Assembly (NCBI RefSeq): GCF_000142905.1
Contig: NW_013657632.1
Coordinates: 182,995 to 246,994 of the forward strand
Length of the DNA: 64,000 nt
Direction: 5' to 3'
Origin: Thecamonas trahens ATCC 50062
Taxonomy: Eukaryota; Apusozoa; Apusomonadida; Apusomonadidae
The notes beneath the pieces are model-generated. The model had not been told where the DNA came from, searched no databases, and saw only the letters and a program-made list of their open reading frames with translations. Below, in pieces: positions 56,694 to 64,000 of the stretch (position 1 is the first letter of the stretch; each line of letters opens with the position of its first letter). A program made the position numbers and the translations under genes.

Positions 56694-57025
56694 GGGTATG
56701 GGGTTAGGGTTGGGGAAAGAGCACGGGGGAGGTAGGTAGGAACGGGGTGGGTCTGTGGTTGGTGATCTCGGGAGAGAGACAGCACTTGGCCTTGGCTTTG
56801 GCCGTGGTGGTGGTCTCGGGGTCTGCCCGTAATGGGGGAGCGGCTGTGGTGTGGCCTGTCGGCTGACCCGCTTTGATGGCGGCTGGCGCCACCCCCCCCC
56901 CCCCCCACCCCCACCCTTTTCGGACGATCAACCGATTCCACCACACACCTCATCATCCACCATCACCGATTGCAGCATCCTGGATGGGTCTGCTCTTAGG
57001 TCGCGGATGTGTCGTCAGGTCACTT

Positions 57026-57056
57026 ATTGGGCATGTCTGATCGCTTCGTTCCAGAC
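57026..57056. repeat. Dispersed ~30-bp repeat with inverted arms, copy 1
   Basis: ATTGGGCATGTCTGATC then GCTTCGTTCCAGAC. Arms GTCTG and CAGAC are inverted repeats. A second copy at 57371-57400 differs by one base deletion and one substitution. Confidence 0.85.
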
Positions 57057-57370
57057 CCCACCCTCCGTGAGCTCGCCCGATCAGCCCACCTTCATCACCA
57101 CCTAGCTCCCACCCACCACCAGCTACGCAATCCACGACCACACTCACGGCCATCACACGCCCCACACTAGCCCCATTTCCAGTATCGCCATCACCCATAC
57201 CCATCGGCCCCGGCTCACTTTGGCCATGACTTCCCCTCCCCTCCCCTCTCCCCCCCCCTCCCCCCCCCTCCCCCCCGGCAGATTACACCATGGTGATGAC
57301 CATCATCACCCGCACCCCTCAGTAGTGGGCGGGCATGTATGACGATGGCCACCACCGCGCCCCCAAACCA

Positions 57371-57400
57371 ATTGGGATGTCTGATCACTTCGTTCCAGAC
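57371..57400. repeat. Dispersed ~30-bp repeat with inverted arms, copy 2
   Basis: ATTGGGATGTCTGATC then ACTTCGTTCCAGAC; see copy 1 at 57026-57056. It lies 130 bp upstream of the PQ-loop start codon. Confidence 0.85.
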
Positions 57401-57530
57401 GAAGGTCTCTCCCAGGTCTTTGACCAGCACGCAAAGACGCTTGTGCGATGGTCACGTGCAGGACGAGACAGGAGGAGGCTGTGGCAGAGGGGATCACCTC
57501 TCCCCCAGCCAACAACCGCACTGCACAAAC

Positions 57531-58631
57531 ATGTGCCAGTGCACGCCGGCAGTCAAGGACGGACGACGATACGTAGAGTGGATGGGAGTGGTGTTCCGGG
57601 CATGCGCGTACAGCCCGCTGGAGCAGGCGGCGTTGCTACTCGGCATGGCCAACATCCTCATCTGGCTCTACGCACAGGCGCCACAGCTGTATCGCAACTA
57701 TCGCAATGGTGGTGTTGAGGCTCTCTCCTTCAAGTTCCTCGCCGCATGGGTCCTCGGTGATGTGGCCAATCTTGTCGGCTGCATCTACACACATCAGCTG
57801 CCGATGCAGCTCTACACCGCCATCTACTTTTGCGCCATGGACACCCTCATGATCTCCCAGTATGCCTACTACCGCATCCGCGCGTACAACAAGGACAAGG
57901 CCGAGCGTGATCAGGATGCTCTCGAGTCGCGCTCGCTCATCCAGGACTCGCCGGCCTTCAATCCCTACTCGTCGTCGTCTCATGCCGCATCGGTGGCCGT
58001 CATGGCACTCGTCCTCGGTCTCACTATTTCCACCGGTGCTCTCCTCCCTGCCGCTGCTCTGCCTGCGACGTCAGATCTAAGCTCGGCTCTAGAGCCCGCA
58101 GACATGGTGCCCGGCCGCATCCTGCTCGCTGCCGCCGCGCCTACCAACGCCACCGCCCCCGTGGGCAAGTCTTGCCTCATCGCATCCAGCGGGAGCCACA
58201 TCCAGTACATCATCGGCATTGTCGTTGCGTGGATCTCGGGCCTGCTCTACTTTTATGCTCGCATCCCACAGATCTTGCTCAACGCCAAGCGCAAGCGGAC
58301 CGAGGGCCTTTCCACCATCATGTTTGTCTCGACGTTTTCAGCGAACACCTGCTACGCGCTCTCGGTCCTGCTCACCGGCCCGGACTTTAAGTCGTCGCAC
58401 TTTTGGGCCGCCACCTCGTCGTTTCTCGTCGGCACCATCGGCGTCCTTTTCGAGTCGTCCATCATTCTCTTCCAGATGTGGATCTACCGCAACAACAATG
58501 CTGAGCTCTTCGAGTCCATCAACTCGGTTTCAGACACGTCATCTGTCGCTGGTGCCATCTCCTACAAGGGCCGCCTCTACTCATCGGCTAACCCTTGGCC
58601 GTACTCTGGCCACATGTTCAAGTCTGTGTGA
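57531..58631 (+). CDS. PQ-loop repeat transporter (PQLC2/Ypq-like)
   Basis: 366 residues from the ATG at 57531 (the ATG at 57339 is in frame but precedes unconserved sequence). It has about seven membrane segments. The first PQ motif is LIWLYAQAPQLYRNYRNGG (P51-Q52) and is followed by EALSFKFLAAWVLGDVANLVGCI; the second is LYFYARIPQILLNAKRKRTEGLS. This two-PQ layout, with a long variable loop in between, matches lysosomal or vacuolar cationic amino-acid exporters (PQLC2, Ypq1-3). The substrate is inferred from the family. The C-terminus is Ser/Tyr-rich without a clear dileucine signal. Confidence 0.9.
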   Translation: MCQCTPAVKDGRRYVEWMGVVFRACAYSPLEQAALLLGMANILIWLYAQAPQLYRNYRNGGVEALSFKFLAAWVLGDVANLVGCIYTHQLPMQLYTAIYFCAMDTLMISQYAYYRIRAYNKDKAERDQDALESRSLIQDSPAFNPYSSSSHAASVAVMALVLGLTISTGALLPAAALPATSDLSSALEPADMVPGRILLAAAAPTNATAPVGKSCLIASSGSHIQYIIGIVVAWISGLLYFYARIPQILLNAKRKRTEGLSTIMFVSTFSANTCYALSVLLTGPDFKSSHFWAATSSFLVGTIGVLFESSIILFQMWIYRNNNAELFESINSVSDTSSVAGAISYKGRLYSSANPWPYSGHMFKSV

Positions 58632-58897
58632 TTAAACAGCCTCACCCTTCCCACCTGACCTGCCGCCTTGAGCCGCCCACTCCCTGACCCGGCAGCCCCA
58701 GCTCCCAGCACAGCCCCCACTCCCCACTCCCGCACTCACCACCCCGCCCACAACCCACTTCACCGCACTCCTCCAGTGCCCCCCCCCCCTCCCCCTCTCC
58801 CCCTCCCCCCTTCCCCACATTCCGCCCCCCTCTCCTCCCCCTCCCCCTCCCCCCTCCCCTCTCCCTCGCCCCCCGTTCCCCTCGGCTGATCCACACC

Positions 58898-59941
58898 ATG
58901 GCCACGCCGTCGGCCTCGCCTCAGGCCTCGCCCTTGACCCGCGGAGGAGAGACGATGCGACGACCGGAGCGTGGGACGCCACAGGGCATCTCGTCACGGA
59001 TCACAACAAAGATCCGTGAGTCGCTCAAGGACGGCCGCAGTCTGTCGGTCAAGGCCTCGGTGGACATGGGCGTGGAGACGGTCTCGTCGCTGCGGACAGC
59101 GTATCTGGCGTCGGATCCGTATGTCCTCGGCTCGCTGCGATGCTACCTAATGTTCCTGTGGACGCTCGCTGCGTCGTACGTCATGAACATATGCAACGAG
59201 CTCTCGGATCGGTCGCGGCCGGTGGTACCCGTTCTGGACGATGTCGTCTTCCACATGGTCGACCTCGTTGCGTTTCCCGTCCTCGCCGACTACCTCGTCG
59301 GCATCCATGTGGCGCTCATGCTGTACATCACAACCTGCTCGTCCATCTCCACCATTGTCTCGCGGAGGTTCTGGACCATCTACGGCTGCGTCAACCTCAT
59401 CCGCTCGCTCACCATCACCCTCACGCAGCTGCCGGACCCGTCGCCGCGCTGCGATTTCCACCCCGACTCGGTCGAGCGTGGCAACATCTGGGTCCGCGGC
59501 CTGCGCATGCTCTTCCCTCTCGGAGTCATTACCTGCGGCGACCTCATTTTCTCGGGCCACTCGTGTGTCATTGTCATGACCTCTCTGTTCTGGATCCGCT
59601 ACCACCGGACCATCCAGGTCGGCCCTGTTGCCTACCTCAAGCGCATTGCCTGGCGCCCGTTTGCGCTTGCGCTCAAGTACTGGATTGTTGTCCCGACCAC
59701 GCTCTCGCTCTACTACATCGTCTCGACCCGCCTCCACTACTCGGTCGACGTCTTCATTGCTGTTTACGTCACCATTGCTGCGGTCGTCTGCTACGAGCGC
59801 TTTGTGCGGACGCCGCACCTCCGGGCCCGCTCGCGCATCCTGCTTTGGCTCGAGTCGTACGTCGACCTCGACGACCATGTCATCCTCAACCAGTACGCTG
59901 TCCGGCCCAACACTGCGCCGCTGTGGCCGTTCTGGACATGA
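58898..59941 (+). CDS. Sphingomyelin synthase-like / ceramide phosphotransferase (PAP2_C)
   Basis: 347 residues from the ATG at 58898. About six membrane segments follow a basic N-terminus. The conserved motifs are present: a D2-like TITLTQLPDPSP region, the D3 motif CGDLIFSGHS with H221, and the D4 motif LHYSVDVF with H280 and D284. These three residues are the catalytic triad of sphingomyelin synthases and their ceramide phosphoethanolamine or inositol-phosphate relatives. They move a phospho-headgroup from a phospholipid to ceramide in the Golgi or plasma membrane. The headgroup used here cannot be told from sequence. No SAM domain is present, unlike animal SMS1. It converges on the HECT gene with 14 bp between stops. 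Confidence 0.92.
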   Translation: MATPSASPQASPLTRGGETMRRPERGTPQGISSRITTKIRESLKDGRSLSVKASVDMGVETVSSLRTAYLASDPYVLGSLRCYLMFLWTLAASYVMNICNELSDRSRPVVPVLDDVVFHMVDLVAFPVLADYLVGIHVALMLYITTCSSISTIVSRRFWTIYGCVNLIRSLTITLTQLPDPSPRCDFHPDSVERGNIWVRGLRMLFPLGVITCGDLIFSGHSCVIVMTSLFWIRYHRTIQVGPVAYLKRIAWRPFALALKYWIVVPTTLSLYYIVSTRLHYSVDVFIAVYVTIAAVVCYERFVRTPHLRARSRILLWLESYVDLDDHVILNQYAVRPNTAPLWPFWT

Positions 59942-59955
59942 GCCTTGCCTCAGCG

Positions 59956-62900
59956 TCACCGCAGCGCAAAGCCCGGCGCCGAGTTGAGCGCAAGGTCGAA
60001 CGCGTCGCGCAGCTCGTCTTCGGTCTCGTACGGCGGGAGGAGGAGGATGGAGTAGCAGGTGTGTGCCGATGGCAGCCGCCGCGATGCCTCTGACGTCTCG
60101 CCACCGGCCCGCTGGATGACAAACGGCACCGTGCCGAGCCCGCCGGGCGGCGGCACGTCCGAGCCGGTGACAAACTTGAGCAATTTGCGCTGCCGCTCCG
60201 GGCTCAGAGCCAGGGCGTAGTCCCAGAACCGAGCGACGGGGCCAGACGACGGCGTGTACCCACCAGCGTACCGTGTGTTGCTGCGTAGCGCCTCCATGTC
60301 CATCGTGTCGGAGCCTGAGAGCAGCTCGGCGAGCTCGTCGGCCGAGAGAACGTGCAGAAGCGTCGACGAGCCAAACTTGGACGTGGCGCCAAAGCCGGCC
60401 ACAAACGCCGCAAACGGCTCGGCCACTGCGCCGGCAAGCACCATCTCCACGTACTTGGAGACATAAGTGTCGCGATTGAGCGCCGTCACCGCAATGTCGG
60501 CTCCGCCCGGCAGCAGCTCCACCTCACGCGTGCCCGACGGCGACTCGAGCCGCAGCGTAAAGTTGGCGCAAAAGGTCGACTCGACGTCACCGGCGTAGTC
60601 GAGCAGACACTGGAGGCCGTGCGCGAGCTGGGCGTCGAGCTCGCTCAGCTCGCGGAGGCCAAACTCGTGGGCCGGCGACGGCTCGCCGCGCAGCTCCGCG
60701 AGCAGCATCCGCATCATGTGCGGCGGAAAGTGGACGCCGAGCTGTGCACCGGCATACAGTGCCAGGCCCACAAACCGCCCGACCGCCCGGTAGTCGTCCA
60801 GCTCGCGGGTCGGGCACGGATCGATGGTCACGTACCCGGCAGCGTTGACGACAAAGAGGCCGGCGGTGTCAGCAAAGAGCTCGTGCGCCACAGTGGTGAA
60901 GAGCTCGCGGGTGAGGCCGCCGTCGTCGATGCCCTCCTCCTCGGTGAACTGGATGCGGAGCGGGAGGCCCGGGTCAGCGTCGATCTCGTCGCCCATTTCC
61001 TTGAGCAAGTTGATCATGTCGAGCGACATAAAGTCGCGCCGGATCGGGAGGTGCAGCGCCGGTGGCTCGATCACCGGGCTGCCCATCGAGAGCGATGCCA
61101 GCGCCGCCTGCTGCACTGCTGTGTTCTGCCGGTTCTTAAACTCGGAGCGGAGGAGCGCAGTCTTGGACGCCAGCGGCACAATGTACGGCGTCTTGCAAAC
61201 GTTGAACGATGTGGCTCCGAGCCGAGTCGCAGATCGCTTAGCCCCTGTGTACGCCACCGTGTGGTTGGCCAACAGCGAGAGCGCGTCTGGCGATGGCCGT
61301 AAGCTTGCGGCCTCAAAGGCTGAGCTTGGAAGAGCCGCCAGCGCCGACTCGGCCTCTTGCGAGCGAAGCCCGTTGGCCTGCCACAGCACCGCAATCATGG
61401 CGAGCACCTCATGGACGGCGCGCGGAAGCACAGCTTTGATCGGGCGCGCCGGCGCCTGCCTCTGGGTGTATGGCGAGAGGATGCCGTCAAACGAGGCAAT
61501 CACAATGCGAACAAGCCGCTGGAACGCGCGCTGTGGGTACAGCACCAGCGTTTCGACGTAGCTGTCGAGCAGCTTGGGCGGCAAGCCTGCCACGACCTTG
61601 CAGAACTGCCCGATCGCATCAAGATACGACGCCGGCGACTCGAGCACAGCCCGCTCGTCAATGGCGAGGCCGACAAGGTGCAGAAACCTCAGCGAGTACG
61701 CCGGCGAGTCCGAGACCAGCGAACGGAGTGAGCGGCAGAGCCGGAGGACGTGGGCGAGGAGCGACATCGGGACCCGCGACGCGACCGGCGCGGTGTTGAT
61801 GTGTTCGAAGAACGTTGTCGCCAGATCGAGATCGAGTTCGTGTCTACAGCTTCCCTCTTCCCGCGCCACAAACGACATGTTGAGCGTCGGCGGCGAAGCA
61901 AAGGCGCCGCGGAGCTCCTCCAGAAACTTTCGCTCATATTCGGGCGTCGGCGTCTCGGACGAGAGTTCCGAGAGCGCAGCCCACGAGAGCGCCTGAAAAT
62001 TGACGCGGGTGAGGACCGGAAAAGTGAGTGAAGGCTGCTCGTTTGCATCTGCACCGCCGTCGCCTCGGCACGCCACCAGCGTCACATCAGCGGCAAGCGC
62101 CATGCCGTGAACGCGCCACGACGGCGATTCGGGGATAGGACGCGGAGTGAGGATGAACTTGGCAGCGTCTTCCGCTGCTGCGCTGGGCGGGGTAGTGTCA
62201 TTCCCGCCAGTGTCGTCCTTGCAGGTCTCCATCGGCACCAGAGTGCCGTCGTCAACGACAGCCTCGTCGAGCAGCAGCTGGCCGTGGGACGTCGAGCCGC
62301 AGGCCCAGACCACGCCAGACTCGGCCTCCATAGCAAAGAGCGCGGAGGGGCCGAGGGCGATCGACGACATAGAAGCAGTAAAGGCGGCGATGGCGACTGG
62401 GGCCGGCGCATCGGCCAGGGAGCCTTGGCCAAGGACGCCGCGGGCGCCGGCGCCCCAGGTAAAGACCCGACCCGAAGCGTCGAGAACGGCCGAGGAATCG
62501 CCGGCGGCGGCGACAGCGACAATGTCGGAGACGCCTTTGACTCGTGACGGGAACTTGGCGGCGCGGCCAAGCGCCGACGTACCAAGGCCAAGCTGTCCGT
62601 GACGGTTGGCGCCCGCGGCCCAGACTGAGCCATCAAAGTCGCGGAGGAGAACATGTGAGGCGCCTGCGGCGATGCCGACGATAGCGATGCCGACTGGGAG
62701 CGCAACCGAGGCAAACGCCGGCGCATTGTTGGTCGATCCGATGCCGAGCTGGCCGTCTGTGTTGTCACCGGCGGCAAAGACGGTGCCCTCGTCGGTGAGG
62801 GCGAGGGTGAAGTTGGCAGCGGCGATGGCGTCGATGACACGCGGGAGGCGGACGCGCTTCGGCTTGGAGACCGCGCCTGGTGTGGCCTTACCAAGACCGA

Positions 62901-63225
62901 GCTGGCCGACGTCGTTGCGACCCCAGGCAACGAGGCCGCCATCAGCAGTGACAGCGATGTAGTGCTCCGAGCCCAGCGAGACCTTGGCCACCACAAGCGT
63001 CTCAAGGGCAACCATGCGTGTGATGCCATGAGTCATGTCGTCACCCCATTGATATACGGATCCATCTGCAGTAATGCCCACGCCATGGGTCTCACCCAGA
63101 GCCAGAGCCGCCCATTCCTTGCCCTGTGCCGAACCGGATTCACCGGCAGCCTTCGTGAACGGCGTCAGCTGGGCGAACATGTCGTCACCAGCGGCGACGA
63201 CCCAGCCCTCATGAGCGAGCGCCAT
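59956..63225 (-). CDS. Small HERC-type E3 ubiquitin ligase (RCC1 repeats + HECT)
   Basis: 1089 residues from the ATG at 63225. The N-terminal half is an RCC1-like beta propeller: repeats with VYQWGDD, LVAWGRNDVGQLGLG, VFAAGDNTDGQLGIG, VWAAGANRHGQLGLG and VFTWGAGARGVLGQG. A helical spacer (about 450-740) is followed by the HECT domain with RIQFTEEEGIDDGGLTREL and then PTRELDDYRAVGRFVGLALY. The catalytic Cys is C1057 in LPSAHTCYSILLLPPY. Length and order match animal HERC3-HERC6. HECT enzymes take ubiquitin onto this Cys before passing it to a substrate; the RCC1 domain probably selects partners. The HECT lobe is intact. Confidence 0.95.
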   Translation of the reverse strand: MALAHEGWVVAAGDDMFAQLTPFTKAAGESGSAQGKEWAALALGETHGVGITADGSVYQWGDDMTHGITRMVALETLVVAKVSLGSEHYIAVTADGGLVAWGRNDVGQLGLGKATPGAVSKPKRVRLPRVIDAIAAANFTLALTDEGTVFAAGDNTDGQLGIGSTNNAPAFASVALPVGIAIVGIAAGASHVLLRDFDGSVWAAGANRHGQLGLGTSALGRAAKFPSRVKGVSDIVAVAAAGDSSAVLDASGRVFTWGAGARGVLGQGSLADAPAPVAIAAFTASMSSIALGPSALFAMEAESGVVWACGSTSHGQLLLDEAVVDDGTLVPMETCKDDTGGNDTTPPSAAAEDAAKFILTPRPIPESPSWRVHGMALAADVTLVACRGDGGADANEQPSLTFPVLTRVNFQALSWAALSELSSETPTPEYERKFLEELRGAFASPPTLNMSFVAREEGSCRHELDLDLATTFFEHINTAPVASRVPMSLLAHVLRLCRSLRSLVSDSPAYSLRFLHLVGLAIDERAVLESPASYLDAIGQFCKVVAGLPPKLLDSYVETLVLYPQRAFQRLVRIVIASFDGILSPYTQRQAPARPIKAVLPRAVHEVLAMIAVLWQANGLRSQEAESALAALPSSAFEAASLRPSPDALSLLANHTVAYTGAKRSATRLGATSFNVCKTPYIVPLASKTALLRSEFKNRQNTAVQQAALASLSMGSPVIEPPALHLPIRRDFMSLDMINLLKEMGDEIDADPGLPLRIQFTEEEGIDDGGLTRELFTTVAHELFADTAGLFVVNAAGYVTIDPCPTRELDDYRAVGRFVGLALYAGAQLGVHFPPHMMRMLLAELRGEPSPAHEFGLRELSELDAQLAHGLQCLLDYAGDVESTFCANFTLRLESPSGTREVELLPGGADIAVTALNRDTYVSKYVEMVLAGAVAEPFAAFVAGFGATSKFGSSTLLHVLSADELAELLSGSDTMDMEALRSNTRYAGGYTPSSGPVARFWDYALALSPERQRKLLKFVTGSDVPPPGGLGTVPFVIQRAGGETSEASRRLPSAHTCYSILLLPPYETEDELRDAFDLALNSAPGFALR

Positions 63226-64000
63226 GATGTCTCGCTGATCGATGTTGTCGTCAGCAAGTCGAGTTGTAGGTCGATAACGTGTACACCTATGCCGTGTCCT
63301 AGATTGGGACAGGTCACGATGTCGTTCCCTCGCTTGCCCCTCACAGAACCCTACCCTTGTACTCTGATGCTCTCGCCGTCAAGTATGAGACCCTCTGACA
63401 CCTTCCAAACTTGGTTTCGTCCAATGGCTGCCGTGGCTACCGTGGCTGTCGGTCATAGGCAATCTTCATGAAGGGTAATATGGATGCATGATGGCATATT
63501 GCCATGGATGGGCGTGTCTTTTGGTTGTGGTCACTGCCAAGGGTTTGTGTGTGTGTGTGTATGTATGTGTGTGTGTGTGTGGTGGTGGGGGGCTGTTTCA
63601 TGGCGGTGGTAGTGGTGGTGGTAGTGGTGGTGGTAGTGGTGGTGGTAGTGGTGGTGGTCGTCGGTCATGTCGCCACCATCATGATTCATGATGATTCATG
63701 ATGAAGTGCATGGTGCAGCACCATCGGGACGACTAGCCTGAATCCAATGCCATGGCCGCCTCTCCCCTCCCCACTCTTGCTCCTCTTCATAATCCGTACC
63801 TACCATCGTGCGCCTCCGCCAGGCCTCCCTCCGGCTGTGACCACCCCCTCCCCCCCCCCTCCCCCTCCTACGGTGTGGCTTTCAATTCGGTCAGCAAAGG
63901 CAAAACAGCCGCAGAATCAAAGGCCAGGGGCCCCTTACCCCTTCTCCTCCCCCCACCACCCGCCACACCTCACCCTCATCCACCCTCACCCCATACACGC
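63226..64000. other. Intergenic with (GT)n and GGTGGTAGT repeats
   Basis: A GT/GTAT microsatellite is at about 63547-63582, a GGTGGTAGT repeat at about 63602-63660, and an ATGATTC-type repeat at about 63678-63702. Beyond 63720 the sequence is CT-rich and runs off the window. No gene is seen. Confidence 0.6.

Larger units (their letters stand above)
56694..57530. other. Divergent intergenic region between NEK and PQ-loop genes
   Basis: An 837-bp region containing long C runs (about 56893-56910 and 57248-57278) and the 30-bp repeat pair listed separately. Two or three ATGs in frame with the PQ-loop gene exist from 57339 onward, but no conserved sequence precedes 57531. Confidence 0.55.

Overview
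This is a nuclear DNA window from a free-living eukaryotic microbe. It is GC-rich and gene-dense (about 27 host protein genes, both strands), with few introns. Introns can be placed in three genes: Rab7 (1), NUP205 (1) and eL32 (2 coding, plus probable UTR introns). Their donors are GTACG or GTATGT and their acceptors YAG. The gene set mixes animal-like genes (glucokinase regulatory protein, HPS4/BLOC-3-like longin protein, CEP70-like coiled coil, NUP205, small HERC ligase, sphingomyelin-synthase family) with a plant- or protist-like K+ channel. I infer a heterotrophic flagellate near the base of the opisthokonts, with an apusomonad such as Thecamonas the best guess. That rests on gene style and was not checked by any search.

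Layout. 1-14 kb: PH-domain protein, PC4/SUB1, ankyrin protein, WW-IQ-BAG protein, EXO70, RAB7, malate dehydrogenase, GKRP-like protein, and a decayed piggyBac 3' end. 14-21 kb: a cyclic-nucleotide-binding-domain K+ channel with a frameshift in S5, then an apparently intact two-gene PIF/Harbinger transposon (TIRs, 3-bp TSD, Myb-like protein and DDE transposase). 21-31 kb: POT-family peptide transporter, a small unknown gene, NUP205, and ribosomal protein eL32, whose intron carries a box C/D snoRNA that is duplicated downstream. 31-46 kb: a large multidomain surface protein, HPS4-like protein, IQ-motif protein, an unknown acidic protein, CEP70-like protein, a polytopic membrane protein, then a 100-N gap. 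46-64 kb: LicD/FKRP-like transferase, a perfect 7 x 40-bp minisatellite, an SPFH/coiled-coil protein with a 262-bp tandem duplication over its 3' end, dihydropyrimidinase, PUS3, NEK kinase, PQ-loop transporter, sphingomyelin-synthase-like enzyme and an RCC1-HECT ligase.

The genes are independent eukaryotic units, not operons. Several serve membrane traffic (EXO70, RAB7, HPS4-like), and EXO70 and RAB7 are divergent around a shared promoter region. Most convergent neighbours have stop codons only 10-37 bp apart. Four genes are each broken by what looks like one missing base near a short homopolymer, which suggests consensus error more than true pseudogenes.
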